The position numbers and the translations under genes are program-made. Shown here in pieces: positions 33,431 to 40,000 of a stretch of DNA of 40,000 nucleotides. Positions within the stretch are counted from its first letter, which is position 1. Each line of letters starts with the position of its first letter. Below the pieces are notes generated by a model. It ran no database searches and had not been told where the DNA came from. It worked only from the letters and a program-made list of their open reading frames with translations. Origin of the DNA: Nodularia spumigena CCY9414 (lineage in GTDB: Bacteria; Cyanobacteriota; Cyanobacteriia; Cyanobacteriales; Nostocaceae). The stretch lies in contig NZ_CP007203.1 of assembly GCF_000340565.2 (NCBI RefSeq), positions 4,575,053-4,615,052 on the forward strand, in the 5' to 3' direction.

Positions 33431-35866
33431 ATGTCAGACGCTTATTTTACGGCTACTGTGCCTCAAGAATCTCTCCAGTTAAAGTTACAAGAGAAGATTT
33501 TAGACATCCGCAATAGTCTCCGCCCAGGACAACAACAGATGGCTGATTGGCAATTCGGCCCATTGGCTGTTTCCGCCGTTCCTGGGGCTGGTAAATCCAC
33601 TGGGATGGCCGCAGCAGTAGCGATCGCGATCGCCCGACAATACCAAATATCTGCTGAATCACGCCCATCTTCCCGCCGTCACATTGTAGTTGTGACATTT
33701 ACGCGTTCCGCATCTGCCAATATTAAATTAAAAATTCGCGGATATTTAAAAGATTTATCTTTACCTCCAACAGGCTTTGCTGTCTATACCCTGCATGGTC
33801 TAGCTTTGAATATTGCCAGTCGTCACCCTAATTTATCAGGTTTAGAATTAGAAAATGTCACATTAATTACACCCAACCAAAGCCATCGTTTTATTCGGAC
33901 AGCCGTAGAACAATGGATTAATAACAATCGGGAACCTTATTCTCGGTTGCTAGAAGGTCATCAATTTGACGGTGAAGAGACAGAAAGATTACGCCGTCAG
34001 TCAGTGTTGCGAACTGAAGTTTTACCAGATTTGGCAACTACAGTTATTCATGAAGCTAAAAGTTCGGGAATATTGCCAGAAAAACTGCGGGAGTGGAGTC
34101 AAAAAACTACAGATAAATATGGAATATTGCGGGTAGCGGCGGGATTGTATGAACAATATCAGAATTTAATGCGATTGCATGATTTCATCGACTACGACGA
34201 TATGATTTTAGCCGCCCTGCGTGTCCTAGAAAATGACAGCGCCCGTCACATTGAGCAAAATCAAGTTTTTGCAGTATTTGAAGACGAAGCCCAAGATTCT
34301 AGCCCCTTGCAGACAAAGCTATTAGAGATTTTAGCAACTAATCAGGGGGAAGAAGCAGGGGGGCAGGGGGCAGGGGGCAGGGGGGAAGAACTTGGGGCGC
34401 TTGTACTAGAATCTTCTCCCCCATCTTTCCACTCAGCACTCCAATTGGTGAGAGTTGGTGATCCTAATCAAGCGATTAACTCGACTTTTACACCAGCTGA
34501 TCCGATTTATTTTCGGGAGTTTTGCGGAGTGTGCGATCGCCTGGGTAAATTAGCAACAATGGATCAAGCTGGACGCAGTACCCGAATTATTATCGCTGCC
34601 GCTAACTTTGCCCTAGAATGGGTAAACAGCTTTTATCAACTCAAAAATCAACCATCCCCTCCACCCCCATTTCGTTCTCAAAACATCCGCCCAGTTAATA
34701 CCAGCGATCCTCAAACAGATGCTAACCCATTACCAGTGGGACGAGGACTAGAACTTTATACACCCCGTGATATTTATCACACAGTTGAATTACTGTCTCA
34801 AAGGATAGTTGAGTTGTTTACTCAAAACCCCAAAGAAATTAGTGGGGCAATTTTGGTGCGAGAACATCGCCAAGGTCGCTGGCTAACAGAGATGTTAACT
34901 CCTATGTGTAAGGAGCATAAAATTACACTTTATGACGTAGGAGAAAGCGATCGCCGTTCTCATATCCCCCAAGAAATGCTGGGATTATTGCAATTTTGCG
35001 ATCGCCCCCATTCTCCTGACTACCTCAAAGCGGCTTTAGAGGTATTGGTACAGCGTCAATTAATTCCTACCCAAGACCTCAACGCCCTCGCTAGTTTACC
35101 AGAAGAGTTTTTGTATCCGGGGCCTCTCGCAGAACTCCAGACAGATACAGTCAAAAAATCCGCGCATTTTTGTCGGAGTTTACTCCGCGCTCGGTTAGAA
35201 CTGCCCCTATATCAACTGATTGCCTTTCTGGCTTTAACTTTAAAGTACGACCAAGCCGAATTAGCCACTGCTGACAAACTCGCCGAACGGGTAAACCAGC
35301 AAATAACTGAGAACAATTCAATGGAAGCAATGCTTTGTGCTTTAAGTGAAATTGTCACTTCGGAACGGTTTGAAGCAGTGGAAACAGATGATTTAGACGC
35401 ACGTTATACCCGTCGTGGTCAACTGACAATTATCACCATGCACAAAGCCAAGGGGTTGGATTGGGACTATGTATTTATGCCCTTTCTACATGAAAACTTA
35501 ATTCCTGGTAAATTTTGGGTGACTCCCAAAAGCCAGTTTTTAGGCGACTTTACTTTATCAGAAGTAGCGCGCGCCCAAATTCGGACTGCAATCCACGGCG
35601 AATCGAATCTACCTCATGTCTCCCAAGCCTGGGAACAGGCAAAACATTTGAAAACTTCTGAGGAATATCGTTTACTCTACGTTGCGATGACACGAGCCAA
35701 GCGGCTATTATGGATGTCTGCATCACAGCAAGCGCCTTTTACCTGGAGTAAACCAGAAAATTTACAAGAACAAGCGCCTTGTCCGGTTTTTCCGGCATTA
35801 AAACGTCAGTTCCCTGAATGTGTAGTACAAGACGGCGTAAATAAACAGACCATTCAAAATCCCTGA
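33431..35866 (+). CDS. UvrD/Rep-type superfamily 1 DNA helicase with a repeat-derived insert
   Basis: The 811-residue protein has SF1A motifs in order: Walker A AVPGAGKST (Lys55), motif Ia VVTFTRSASANI, DFIDYDDMILAAL, Walker B VFEDEAQDSS (Asp285, Glu286), motif III VRVGDPNQAINSTF (Gly343), ITMHKAKGLDWDYVF, and motif VI YRLLYVAMTRAKRLL. It should unwind DNA in repair or recombination; the exact role is not known. Between motifs II and III there are 54 residues where UvrD-type helicases have about 28. The extra part (GEEAGGQGAGGRGEELGAL onwards) is encoded by the same GGGGGCAG purine repeat found between genes elsewhere. The frame is kept. Start ATG 33431. Confidence 0.88.
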   Translation: MSDAYFTATVPQESLQLKLQEKILDIRNSLRPGQQQMADWQFGPLAVSAVPGAGKSTGMAAAVAIAIARQYQISAESRPSSRRHIVVVTFTRSASANIKLKIRGYLKDLSLPPTGFAVYTLHGLALNIASRHPNLSGLELENVTLITPNQSHRFIRTAVEQWINNNREPYSRLLEGHQFDGEETERLRRQSVLRTEVLPDLATTVIHEAKSSGILPEKLREWSQKTTDKYGILRVAAGLYEQYQNLMRLHDFIDYDDMILAALRVLENDSARHIEQNQVFAVFEDEAQDSSPLQTKLLEILATNQGEEAGGQGAGGRGEELGALVLESSPPSFHSALQLVRVGDPNQAINSTFTPADPIYFREFCGVCDRLGKLATMDQAGRSTRIIIAAANFALEWVNSFYQLKNQPSPPPPFRSQNIRPVNTSDPQTDANPLPVGRGLELYTPRDIYHTVELLSQRIVELFTQNPKEISGAILVREHRQGRWLTEMLTPMCKEHKITLYDVGESDRRSHIPQEMLGLLQFCDRPHSPDYLKAALEVLVQRQLIPTQDLNALASLPEEFLYPGPLAELQTDTVKKSAHFCRSLLRARLELPLYQLIAFLALTLKYDQAELATADKLAERVNQQITENNSMEAMLCALSEIVTSERFEAVETDDLDARYTRRGQLTIITMHKAKGLDWDYVFMPFLHENLIPGKFWVTPKSQFLGDFTLSEVARAQIRTAIHGESNLPHVSQAWEQAKHLKTSEEYRLLYVAMTRAKRLLWMSASQQAPFTWSKPENLQEQAPCPVFPALKRQFPECVVQDGVNKQTIQNP
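34343..34431. repeat. GGGGGCAG purine repeat inside the helicase coding sequence
   Basis: GCAGGGGGGCAGGGGGCAGG and neighbouring GGGGGAAGAA segments match the purine arm of the GGTTGTTAAG repeat family at 14730 and 18660. The closing TCTTCTCCCCCATC is complementary to its start. It encodes a Gly/Glu-rich loop in frame. Confidence 0.75.
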
Positions 35867-35884
35867 AAAGCCCATTTTATAAGC

Positions 35885-35928
35885 TTTTTGACTTTTGACT
35901 TTTGACTTTTGACTTCCGCCTTGCGGTA
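35885..35928. repeat. TTTTGAC tandem repeat ending CGCCTTGCGGTA
   Basis: Four TTTTGAC heptads are followed by CCGCCTTGCGGTA. This is a second copy of the unit at 3048-3090, here between the helicase gene and rpmI. Confidence 0.85.
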
Positions 35929-36001
35929 GTAGTTACTTGAGCCACTTAAATCTGTGAATAATAGTATATAATTATGGATTGTGTCTAATTAAAGTCAGAC
36001 C

Positions 36002-36199
36002 ATGCCTAAACTCAAGACTCGTAAAGCTGCGGCAAAACGTTTCCGTGCCACTGGTACAGGTAAGATTGTGCGTCGCAAAGCTTTCAAAAACCACCTTTTA
36101 GAACACAAGTCTTCTAACAAAAAGCGTAGCTTGTCCAAGTCCACACTTGTACATGAGCGGGATGAAGACAACGTGCGTTTAATGCTTCCTTATTTGTAA
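36002..36199 (+). CDS. rpmI: 50S ribosomal protein L35
   Basis: The 65-residue basic protein reads [20 protein letters not shown] and [20 protein letters not shown], the L35 signature, and ends with the usual [12 protein letters not shown]. Start ATG 36002. It is followed 19 bases later by rplT, the conserved L35-L20 pair; infC, which precedes them in many bacteria, is not here. A TATAAT-like box (about 35966-35971, TATATAAT) lies about 30 bases upstream and may be the -10 element. Confidence 0.96.
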   Translation: MPKLKTRKAAAKRFRATGTGKIVRRKAFKNHLLEHKSSNKKRSLSKSTLVHERDEDNVRLMLPYL

Positions 36200-36218
36200 G
36201 TTTTTTAGGAAATAGACT

Positions 36219-36575
36219 ATGACCAGAGTAAAGCGCGGTAATGTAGCTCGTAAACGCCGCAATAAAATTCTCAAATTAGCTAAAGGTTTTCGCGGTTCGC
36301 ACTCAACTTTGTTTAGAACCGCTAACCAACAGGTGATGAAGGCGCTACGGAGTTCCTACCGCGATCGCAAAAAGAAAAAGCGCGATTTTCGCCGTCTGTG
36401 GATTGCTCGGATCAATGCGGCTGCAAGGCAACATGGTTTGAGCTACAGTCAATTAATCGGCAATTTGAAAAAAGCTGATATCCAACTAAATCGCAAGATG
36501 TTGGCACAATTGGCAGTTCTTGATCCCGCTAGTTTCGGCAAGGTTGCGGAATTGGCACTGCAAGCTAAAGGATAA
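36219..36575 (+). CDS. rplT: 50S ribosomal protein L20
   Basis: The 118-residue protein has the L20 hallmarks: [60 protein letters not shown] and the closing [18 protein letters not shown]20 binds 23S rRNA early in 50S assembly. In other bacteria L20 represses its own operon through the mRNA; no such structure can be assigned here. Start ATG 36219, after AGGAAA. The next gene starts only 12 bases after its stop, so read-through transcription is likely. Confidence 0.97.
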   Translation: MTRVKRGNVARKRRNKILKLAKGFRGSHSTLFRTANQQVMKALRSSYRDRKKKKRDFRRLWIARINAAARQHGLSYSQLIGNLKKADIQLNRKMLAQLAVLDPASFGKVAELALQAKG

Positions 36576-36587
36576 GGGTTGTAACGG

Positions 36588-37394
36588 ATGAATTACCGAT
36601 GTAACAGATGGCTAAAAATTAATCAGTTACATCTGGTATTATCCGCTACTATCTTTTGTATTGTCTGCTTTTCCTGGGGATTTATGGCATCTGCCGCCCA
36701 AATGCCCGAAATTCAGCGAAGAGGTTATTTAACTATTGCCGTTAAAGATAACTTACGTCCCTTGGGATTTAGAGATGTTGACGGTAATTTACAAGGCTTA
36801 GAAATTGACTTGGCGAAGCGTCTGGCGTTGGATTTGTTGGGGAAAGCGGATGCTGTCAGATTCCAACCCGTAGCCAACCGCGATCGCTTGTCTGTAGTAT
36901 TAAATAATAAAGTGGATTTAGCGATCGCCAGAGTCACTGCAACTGAGTCTCGCGCTCGTTTAGTAAGTTTCAGTGTTCCTTACTATTTTGATGGTACGTT
37001 AATAGTAACAAAAGATGCCTGTGTGAGTCAGCTAAGTGATTTAGCAAACCGAAAAATCGCCGTAATCAAGAATTCCAGCACAATTGCCCAAGTGCGCTAC
37101 TATGTGCCAAAAGCTGAGTTGGTGGGAGTTGATTCATATCAAGAAGGGCGATCGCTCACAGAAAATAATACAGTAGTAGCATTTGCTGCCGATGCCAGTG
37201 TTCTGAGTGGTTGGGTGCAACAATATCCCCAATATCGGCTTTTACCCACCAAGTTATCAACTGAACCTTTGTCTGTAGTCATGCCCAAGGGATTGCAGTA
37301 TGATCAGTTAAGACGACAAGTCAATGAGGCGATCGCTAAATATACAGCAGAGGGTTGGCTAAAAGAACGTATTCAATATTGGGGCTTACCTTAA
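36588..37394 (+). CDS. Family 3 solute-binding protein of a polar amino-acid type transporter
   Basis: The 268-residue protein has an N-terminal membrane or signal segment (LHLVLSATIFCIVCFSWGFM, then ASAAQM) and a full SBP_bac_3 domain. Typical features are RRGYLTIAVKDNLRPLGFRD, GLEIDLAKRLALDLLG, RLSVVLNNKVDLAIARVTAT, SVPYYFDGTLIV and the closing INEAI-type helix with WLKERIQYWGLP. It should bind a small ligand, probably an amino acid, in the periplasm. No permease or ATPase gene is adjacent. It is 12 bases behind rplT, an unusual partner. Start ATG 36588; the strong hydrophobic stretch supports it. Confidence 0.87.
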   Translation: MNYRCNRWLKINQLHLVLSATIFCIVCFSWGFMASAAQMPEIQRRGYLTIAVKDNLRPLGFRDVDGNLQGLEIDLAKRLALDLLGKADAVRFQPVANRDRLSVVLNNKVDLAIARVTATESRARLVSFSVPYYFDGTLIVTKDACVSQLSDLANRKIAVIKNSSTIAQVRYYVPKAELVGVDSYQEGRSLTENNTVVAFAADASVLSGWVQQYPQYRLLPTKLSTEPLSVVMPKGLQYDQLRRQVNEAIAKYTAEGWLKERIQYWGLP

Positions 37395-37500
37395 AAAATT
37401 CTTAATAATAAAGTGAAGAAATATCTCCCTGATTTCCAACATCTCCCAAGTGTCAGATAATAGAGACAGAAGTAGCTTTTAATATTTGTGTTTGCAGACA

Positions 37501-38028
37501 ATGGATAAAAATTTAGTCATTATTTATCTTTCAATTTTTGTAGGTCTGCTTTCATTCGCAGTTGTGAATGTTTTCCGCCAAATTTTCAAAACTCGTCGGC
37601 GTGAAAGTGCCTTAGCAAGGTTACGCAAGAAATTGGAGAAAGAAAAAGGTACAGCACAAGAATATTACGAGTTAGCCAGTATTTATTCAGAAAAACAACT
37701 ATTTTCTCAGGCGATAGTGCTATTTCAAAAAGCTATGAAAGCTGCTGAAGAGGAAGAAGAGGCAGAAGATAGCGCCCCTATTTACAACGGATTAGGATAT
37801 GTTTACTTTAGCCAAGAGCAATATGACTTAGCAATTCGCCAGTATAAAGAAGCTATAAAACGTAAACCAGACTACGTGACAGCACTGAACAACCTGGGAC
37901 ACGCCTACGAAAAGAAAAAATTAACCACTCAGGCGCTACAAATGTATGAAGAAGCCCTAAAATTCGCCCCTAATAACACCATTGCCAAGCGCCGGGCTGA
38001 ATCATTACGGCGCTTAGTGTCTGTTTGA
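37501..38028 (+). CDS. Membrane-anchored TPR protein, Ycf37-like
   Basis: The 175-residue protein has one N-terminal membrane helix (LVIIYLSIFVGLLSFAVVNV), a basic linker (KTRRRESALARLRKKLEKEK), and three TPR units: YYELASIYSEKQLFSQAIVL, APIYNGLGYVYFSQEQYDLA, and YVTALNNLGHAYEKKKLTTQ. Length and layout match Ycf37, a thylakoid protein that aids photosystem I assembly. TPR proteins are diverse, so this is likely rather than certain. ATG 37501 is preferred to an in-frame TTG at 37486. An acidic stretch (EEEEEAEDS) sits between the first two repeats. It is followed by a strong hairpin before ureE. Confidence 0.78.
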   Translation: MDKNLVIIYLSIFVGLLSFAVVNVFRQIFKTRRRESALARLRKKLEKEKGTAQEYYELASIYSEKQLFSQAIVLFQKAMKAAEEEEEAEDSAPIYNGLGYVYFSQEQYDLAIRQYKEAIKRKPDYVTALNNLGHAYEKKKLTTQALQMYEEALKFAPNNTIAKRRAESLRRLVSV

Positions 38029-38071
38029 TAACTTATTAAACCAGGAAACCTTACCCAAGCTATGTTTTAGC

Positions 38072-38105
38072 GCCCCTCCTCGCTTGCGGGGAGGGGCTGG
38101 GGGTG
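38072..38105. terminator. Strong GC hairpin with G-rich tail between the TPR gene and ureE
   Basis: GCCCCTCC (38072-38079) pairs with GGAGGGGC (38090-38097); the inner CG-CTTG-CG extends the stem, so the hairpin is very stable. CTGGGGGTGGGG follows instead of a T run. This sequence type recurs in many bacterial genomes as a dispersed repeat. It may stop transcription from the TPR gene or protect 3' ends. Confidence 0.55.
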
Positions 38106-38170
38106 GGGTTTAACGATTTTGGTAATAAAAACTAATTAACTGGACTTGATATGAAATTTAAACTTTATTT

Positions 38171-38614
38171 ATGCTGAATGTAACCCAACGTCAACCACCT
38201 AATCCTGATGTTGCCGTCACTTTCACCCTAGCACTCACAGCAGAAGAACGCACCCGCAGCCGTCATCGCTTTGAAACAGAAGATGGCAAAGTTATATTTT
38301 TGCGCTTACCAAGAGGAACATTACTGCGAGATGGTGATATTTTACAAGACGAAACCAATAGCAGTTTAATTAGAATTACTGCCAAACCAGAAACAGTGTT
38401 AACAGTTTTTGCTCAAACACCGCTGTTATTAATGCGCGCAGCATACCATTTGGGAAATCGCCACGTACCTGTAGAAATTACCTCAAGTTATTTACGCTTA
38501 TTACCAGATTCAGTTTTACGCACAATGCTAGAACAACTGGGACTAGAAATTACAGAGGAAACCTTACCATTTCAGCCAGAATTAGGCGCTTATGGACACC
38601 ATCACCCTCACTGA
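38171..38614 (+). CDS. ureE: Urease accessory protein UreE (nickel chaperone)
   Basis: UreE delivers nickel to the urease activation complex. The 147-residue protein has the N-terminal peptide-binding domain ([38 protein letters not shown]) and the C-terminal metal-binding domain ([11 protein letters not shown] with the conserved metal His). The C-terminal tail YGHHHPH is a short His cluster, much shorter than in Klebsiella UreE. Start ATG 38171. It overlaps ureF by 23 bases, and the overlap is exactly the His tail, so both reading frames are constrained there. It is the first gene of ureE-ureF-ureG; the structural urease genes are outside the window. Confidence 0.94.
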   Translation: MLNVTQRQPPNPDVAVTFTLALTAEERTRSRHRFETEDGKVIFLRLPRGTLLRDGDILQDETNSSLIRITAKPETVLTVFAQTPLLLMRAAYHLGNRHVPVEITSSYLRLLPDSVLRTMLEQLGLEITEETLPFQPELGAYGHHHPH

Positions 38615-39281
38615 TGCCAATTTTTTATACATATTGCAGTTAGCGAGTCCTGGCTTACCTGTGGGAGCATATAGCTATTCCGAAGGCTTAGAAATGCTAG
38701 TAGAAAAGGGCATCATTTCTGCTCAAGCCAGCCTCAAACATTGGTTAGAAGCTGAATTACATTATGGGGCAGTTCGGTTAGATGCGGCGGTGATGGTAAG
38801 ATCCGCAGAATCGGCAGCTATGGGCGATATTTCAGCTTTATCCCATTGGAATATGTGGTTATCTGCTGCTAGGGAAACCCAAGAATTACGGGCATCTAGT
38901 TGGCAGATGGGGCGATCGCTTACCCAATTACTTGGTAAACTACAACCAGAGATCATGCCTCTAGTGAATGCTGTGGGTAATCCTGGCAATTATGCGATCG
39001 CTTTTGGTATTGCTGTTGCTCATTGGCAAATTCATATTCAAGCGGCTTTACTAGGATATCTGCATAGTTGGGCAAGCAATTTGATTACATCTGGAGTGAA
39101 ACTCATTCCCCTTGGTCAAACTGCGGGACAAGAGTTATTACTAGAGTTACAACCATTAATTAGCAATGCTGTAGAGGAAATACTAGCTTTGGAAGATGAC
39201 GAACTCAGTTGTTGTAGTTGGGGTTTGTCTTTAGCAAGTATGCAGCACGAAACCCAGTATACAAGATTGTTTAGGAGTTAG
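38592..39281 (+). CDS. ureF: Urease accessory protein UreF
   Basis: UreF bridges UreG and UreD (UreH) on apo-urease and gates GTP hydrolysis. The 229-residue, mainly helical protein shows the family pattern [20 protein letters not shown] near the start, [20 protein letters not shown] in the middle, and [20 protein letters not shown] with GQTAGQELL late. Start ATG 38592 lies inside ureE, so translation is probably coupled. The stop is 10 bases before ureG. No defect is visible. Confidence 0.94.
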   Translation: MDTITLTDANFLYILQLASPGLPVGAYSYSEGLEMLVEKGIISAQASLKHWLEAELHYGAVRLDAAVMVRSAESAAMGDISALSHWNMWLSAARETQELRASSWQMGRSLTQLLGKLQPEIMPLVNAVGNPGNYAIAFGIAVAHWQIHIQAALLGYLHSWASNLITSGVKLIPLGQTAGQELLLELQPLISNAVEEILALEDDELSCCSWGLSLASMQHETQYTRLFRS

Positions 39282-39291
39282 ATAGAGGACA

Positions 39292-39885
39292 ATGAGTGCA
39301 TTACGTGTTGGGGTGGCTGGCCCGGTGGGTTCGGGAAAGACAGCTTTAGTGGATGCTTTGTGTAAAACCTTACGTGAAAAGTATCAAATTGCTGTTGTTA
39401 CCAATGATATTTATACCCAAGAAGACGCTCAATTTTTGGTACGTTCTCAAGCCTTGACAAGCGATAGAATTTTGGGAGTAGAAACTGGCGGTTGTCCCCA
39501 CACAGCAATTCGCGAAGATGCTTCCATGAATTTAGCTGCTATTGAACAATTAGAAAACCAATTTATTGATTTAGATGTAGTATTCCTGGAAAGTGGCGGC
39601 GATAATTTAGCAGCTACTTTTAGCCCCGAATTAGTAGACTTAACTATTTACGTCATTGATGTCGCAGCAGGTGATAAAATACCCCGCAAAGGTGGCCCCG
39701 GTATCACTAAATCCGACTTATTGGTGATTAATAAAATTGATCTTGCGCCCTATGTAGGAGCAGATTTAGGTGTAATGAAACGAGATACGCAGAAAATGCG
39801 CGGTGATAAACCTTTTATTTTCACCAATTTAAAGACTCAAGCAGGGTTAGCAGATATCATTAAATTTGTAGATTTAAATATATAG
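39292..39885 (+). CDS. ureG: Urease accessory GTPase UreG
   Basis: UreG is the SIMIBI-class GTPase that dimerises with nickel and GTP and passes nickel to urease. The 197-residue protein has the P-loop GPVGSGKT (10-17), the metal-binding Cys-Pro-His motif in [32 protein letters not shown], and the base-recognition [12 protein letters not shown]. Start ATG 39292 follows AGAGGAC. It closes the ureEFG cluster. Nothing gene-like follows to the window end. Confidence 0.96.
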   Translation: MSALRVGVAGPVGSGKTALVDALCKTLREKYQIAVVTNDIYTQEDAQFLVRSQALTSDRILGVETGGCPHTAIREDASMNLAAIEQLENQFIDLDVVFLESGGDNLAATFSPELVDLTIYVIDVAAGDKIPRKGGPGITKSDLLVINKIDLAPYVGADLGVMKRDTQKMRGDKPFIFTNLKTQAGLADIIKFVDLNI

Positions 39886-40000
39886 AGGTAGTTATACTTG
39901 GTGAGTGAGTAAGCCAATTTTTAACTACAGGTACTACTGAAATGCTATGCCTATCTTGTTTTGACCATCCTTGTCGCCCCTCAAGTGATCCACCTGTTAG

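Overview
The window is chromosomal DNA of a filamentous, probably heterocyst-forming cyanobacterium (Nostoc/Anabaena/Nodularia type). The evidence is: frequent HIP1 octamers (GCGATCGC); photosynthesis and carbon-fixation genes (petM, psaX, ndhB, ycf39, a ycf37-like gene, raf1, a phycobilisome-degradation-type regulator); cyanobacterial-type menG and nadK; and abundant short tandem repeats and palindromic repeats between and even inside genes. Genes are mostly short units on alternating strands, as is usual in these genomes.

Layout. 1-1475: right part of an IS607-type element (serine recombinase, frameshifted tnpB, likely omegaRNA end). 1620-5622, minus strand: DUF2237 protein, NblR-like regulator, NAD kinase, ycf39 and the 34-residue petM. 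5939-10651: pdxA, a rhodanese-fold protein without its cysteine, RNase D-type exonuclease, CAP-domain protein, orphan-looking DNA methyltransferase and a small unknown gene. 10894-14471: exported SGNH hydrolase, larE, a collapsed GAF/receiver gene and a LivH-type permease. 14493-18521: psaX, lipA, a receiver-only regulator, an IS200/IS605-like remnant and ndhB. 18522-20017: repeats and a gene fragment of the polymorphic-membrane-protein repeat type. 20018-27847: topA, a 45-residue unknown gene, aroQ, a degenerate ADP-ribosylglycohydrolase-like gene, a MITE-like element and a large 7TM-HD phosphohydrolase. 27961-33262: DUF445 protein, menG, a GAF relic, raf1 and a GT39 glycosyltransferase gene broken by one amber codon. 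33431-39885: UvrD-like helicase, rpmI-rplT, a lone solute-binding protein, a ycf37-like TPR protein and ureE-ureF-ureG.

Most genes are housekeeping. The unusual layer is repeat activity and gene decay. Three dispersed palindromic repeat families each recur inside the window. Repeats have run into the 3' ends of pdxA, lipA and the DUF2237 gene, and repeat-derived segments appear to sit in frame inside the NblR-like regulator and the helicase. Several genes are caught decaying: tnpB (one extra A in an A7 run), GT39 (single TAG), two GAF-family relics and the Pmp-like fragment. I see no CRISPR array, no tRNA or rRNA gene, and no clear novel multi-gene defence or biosynthetic system.
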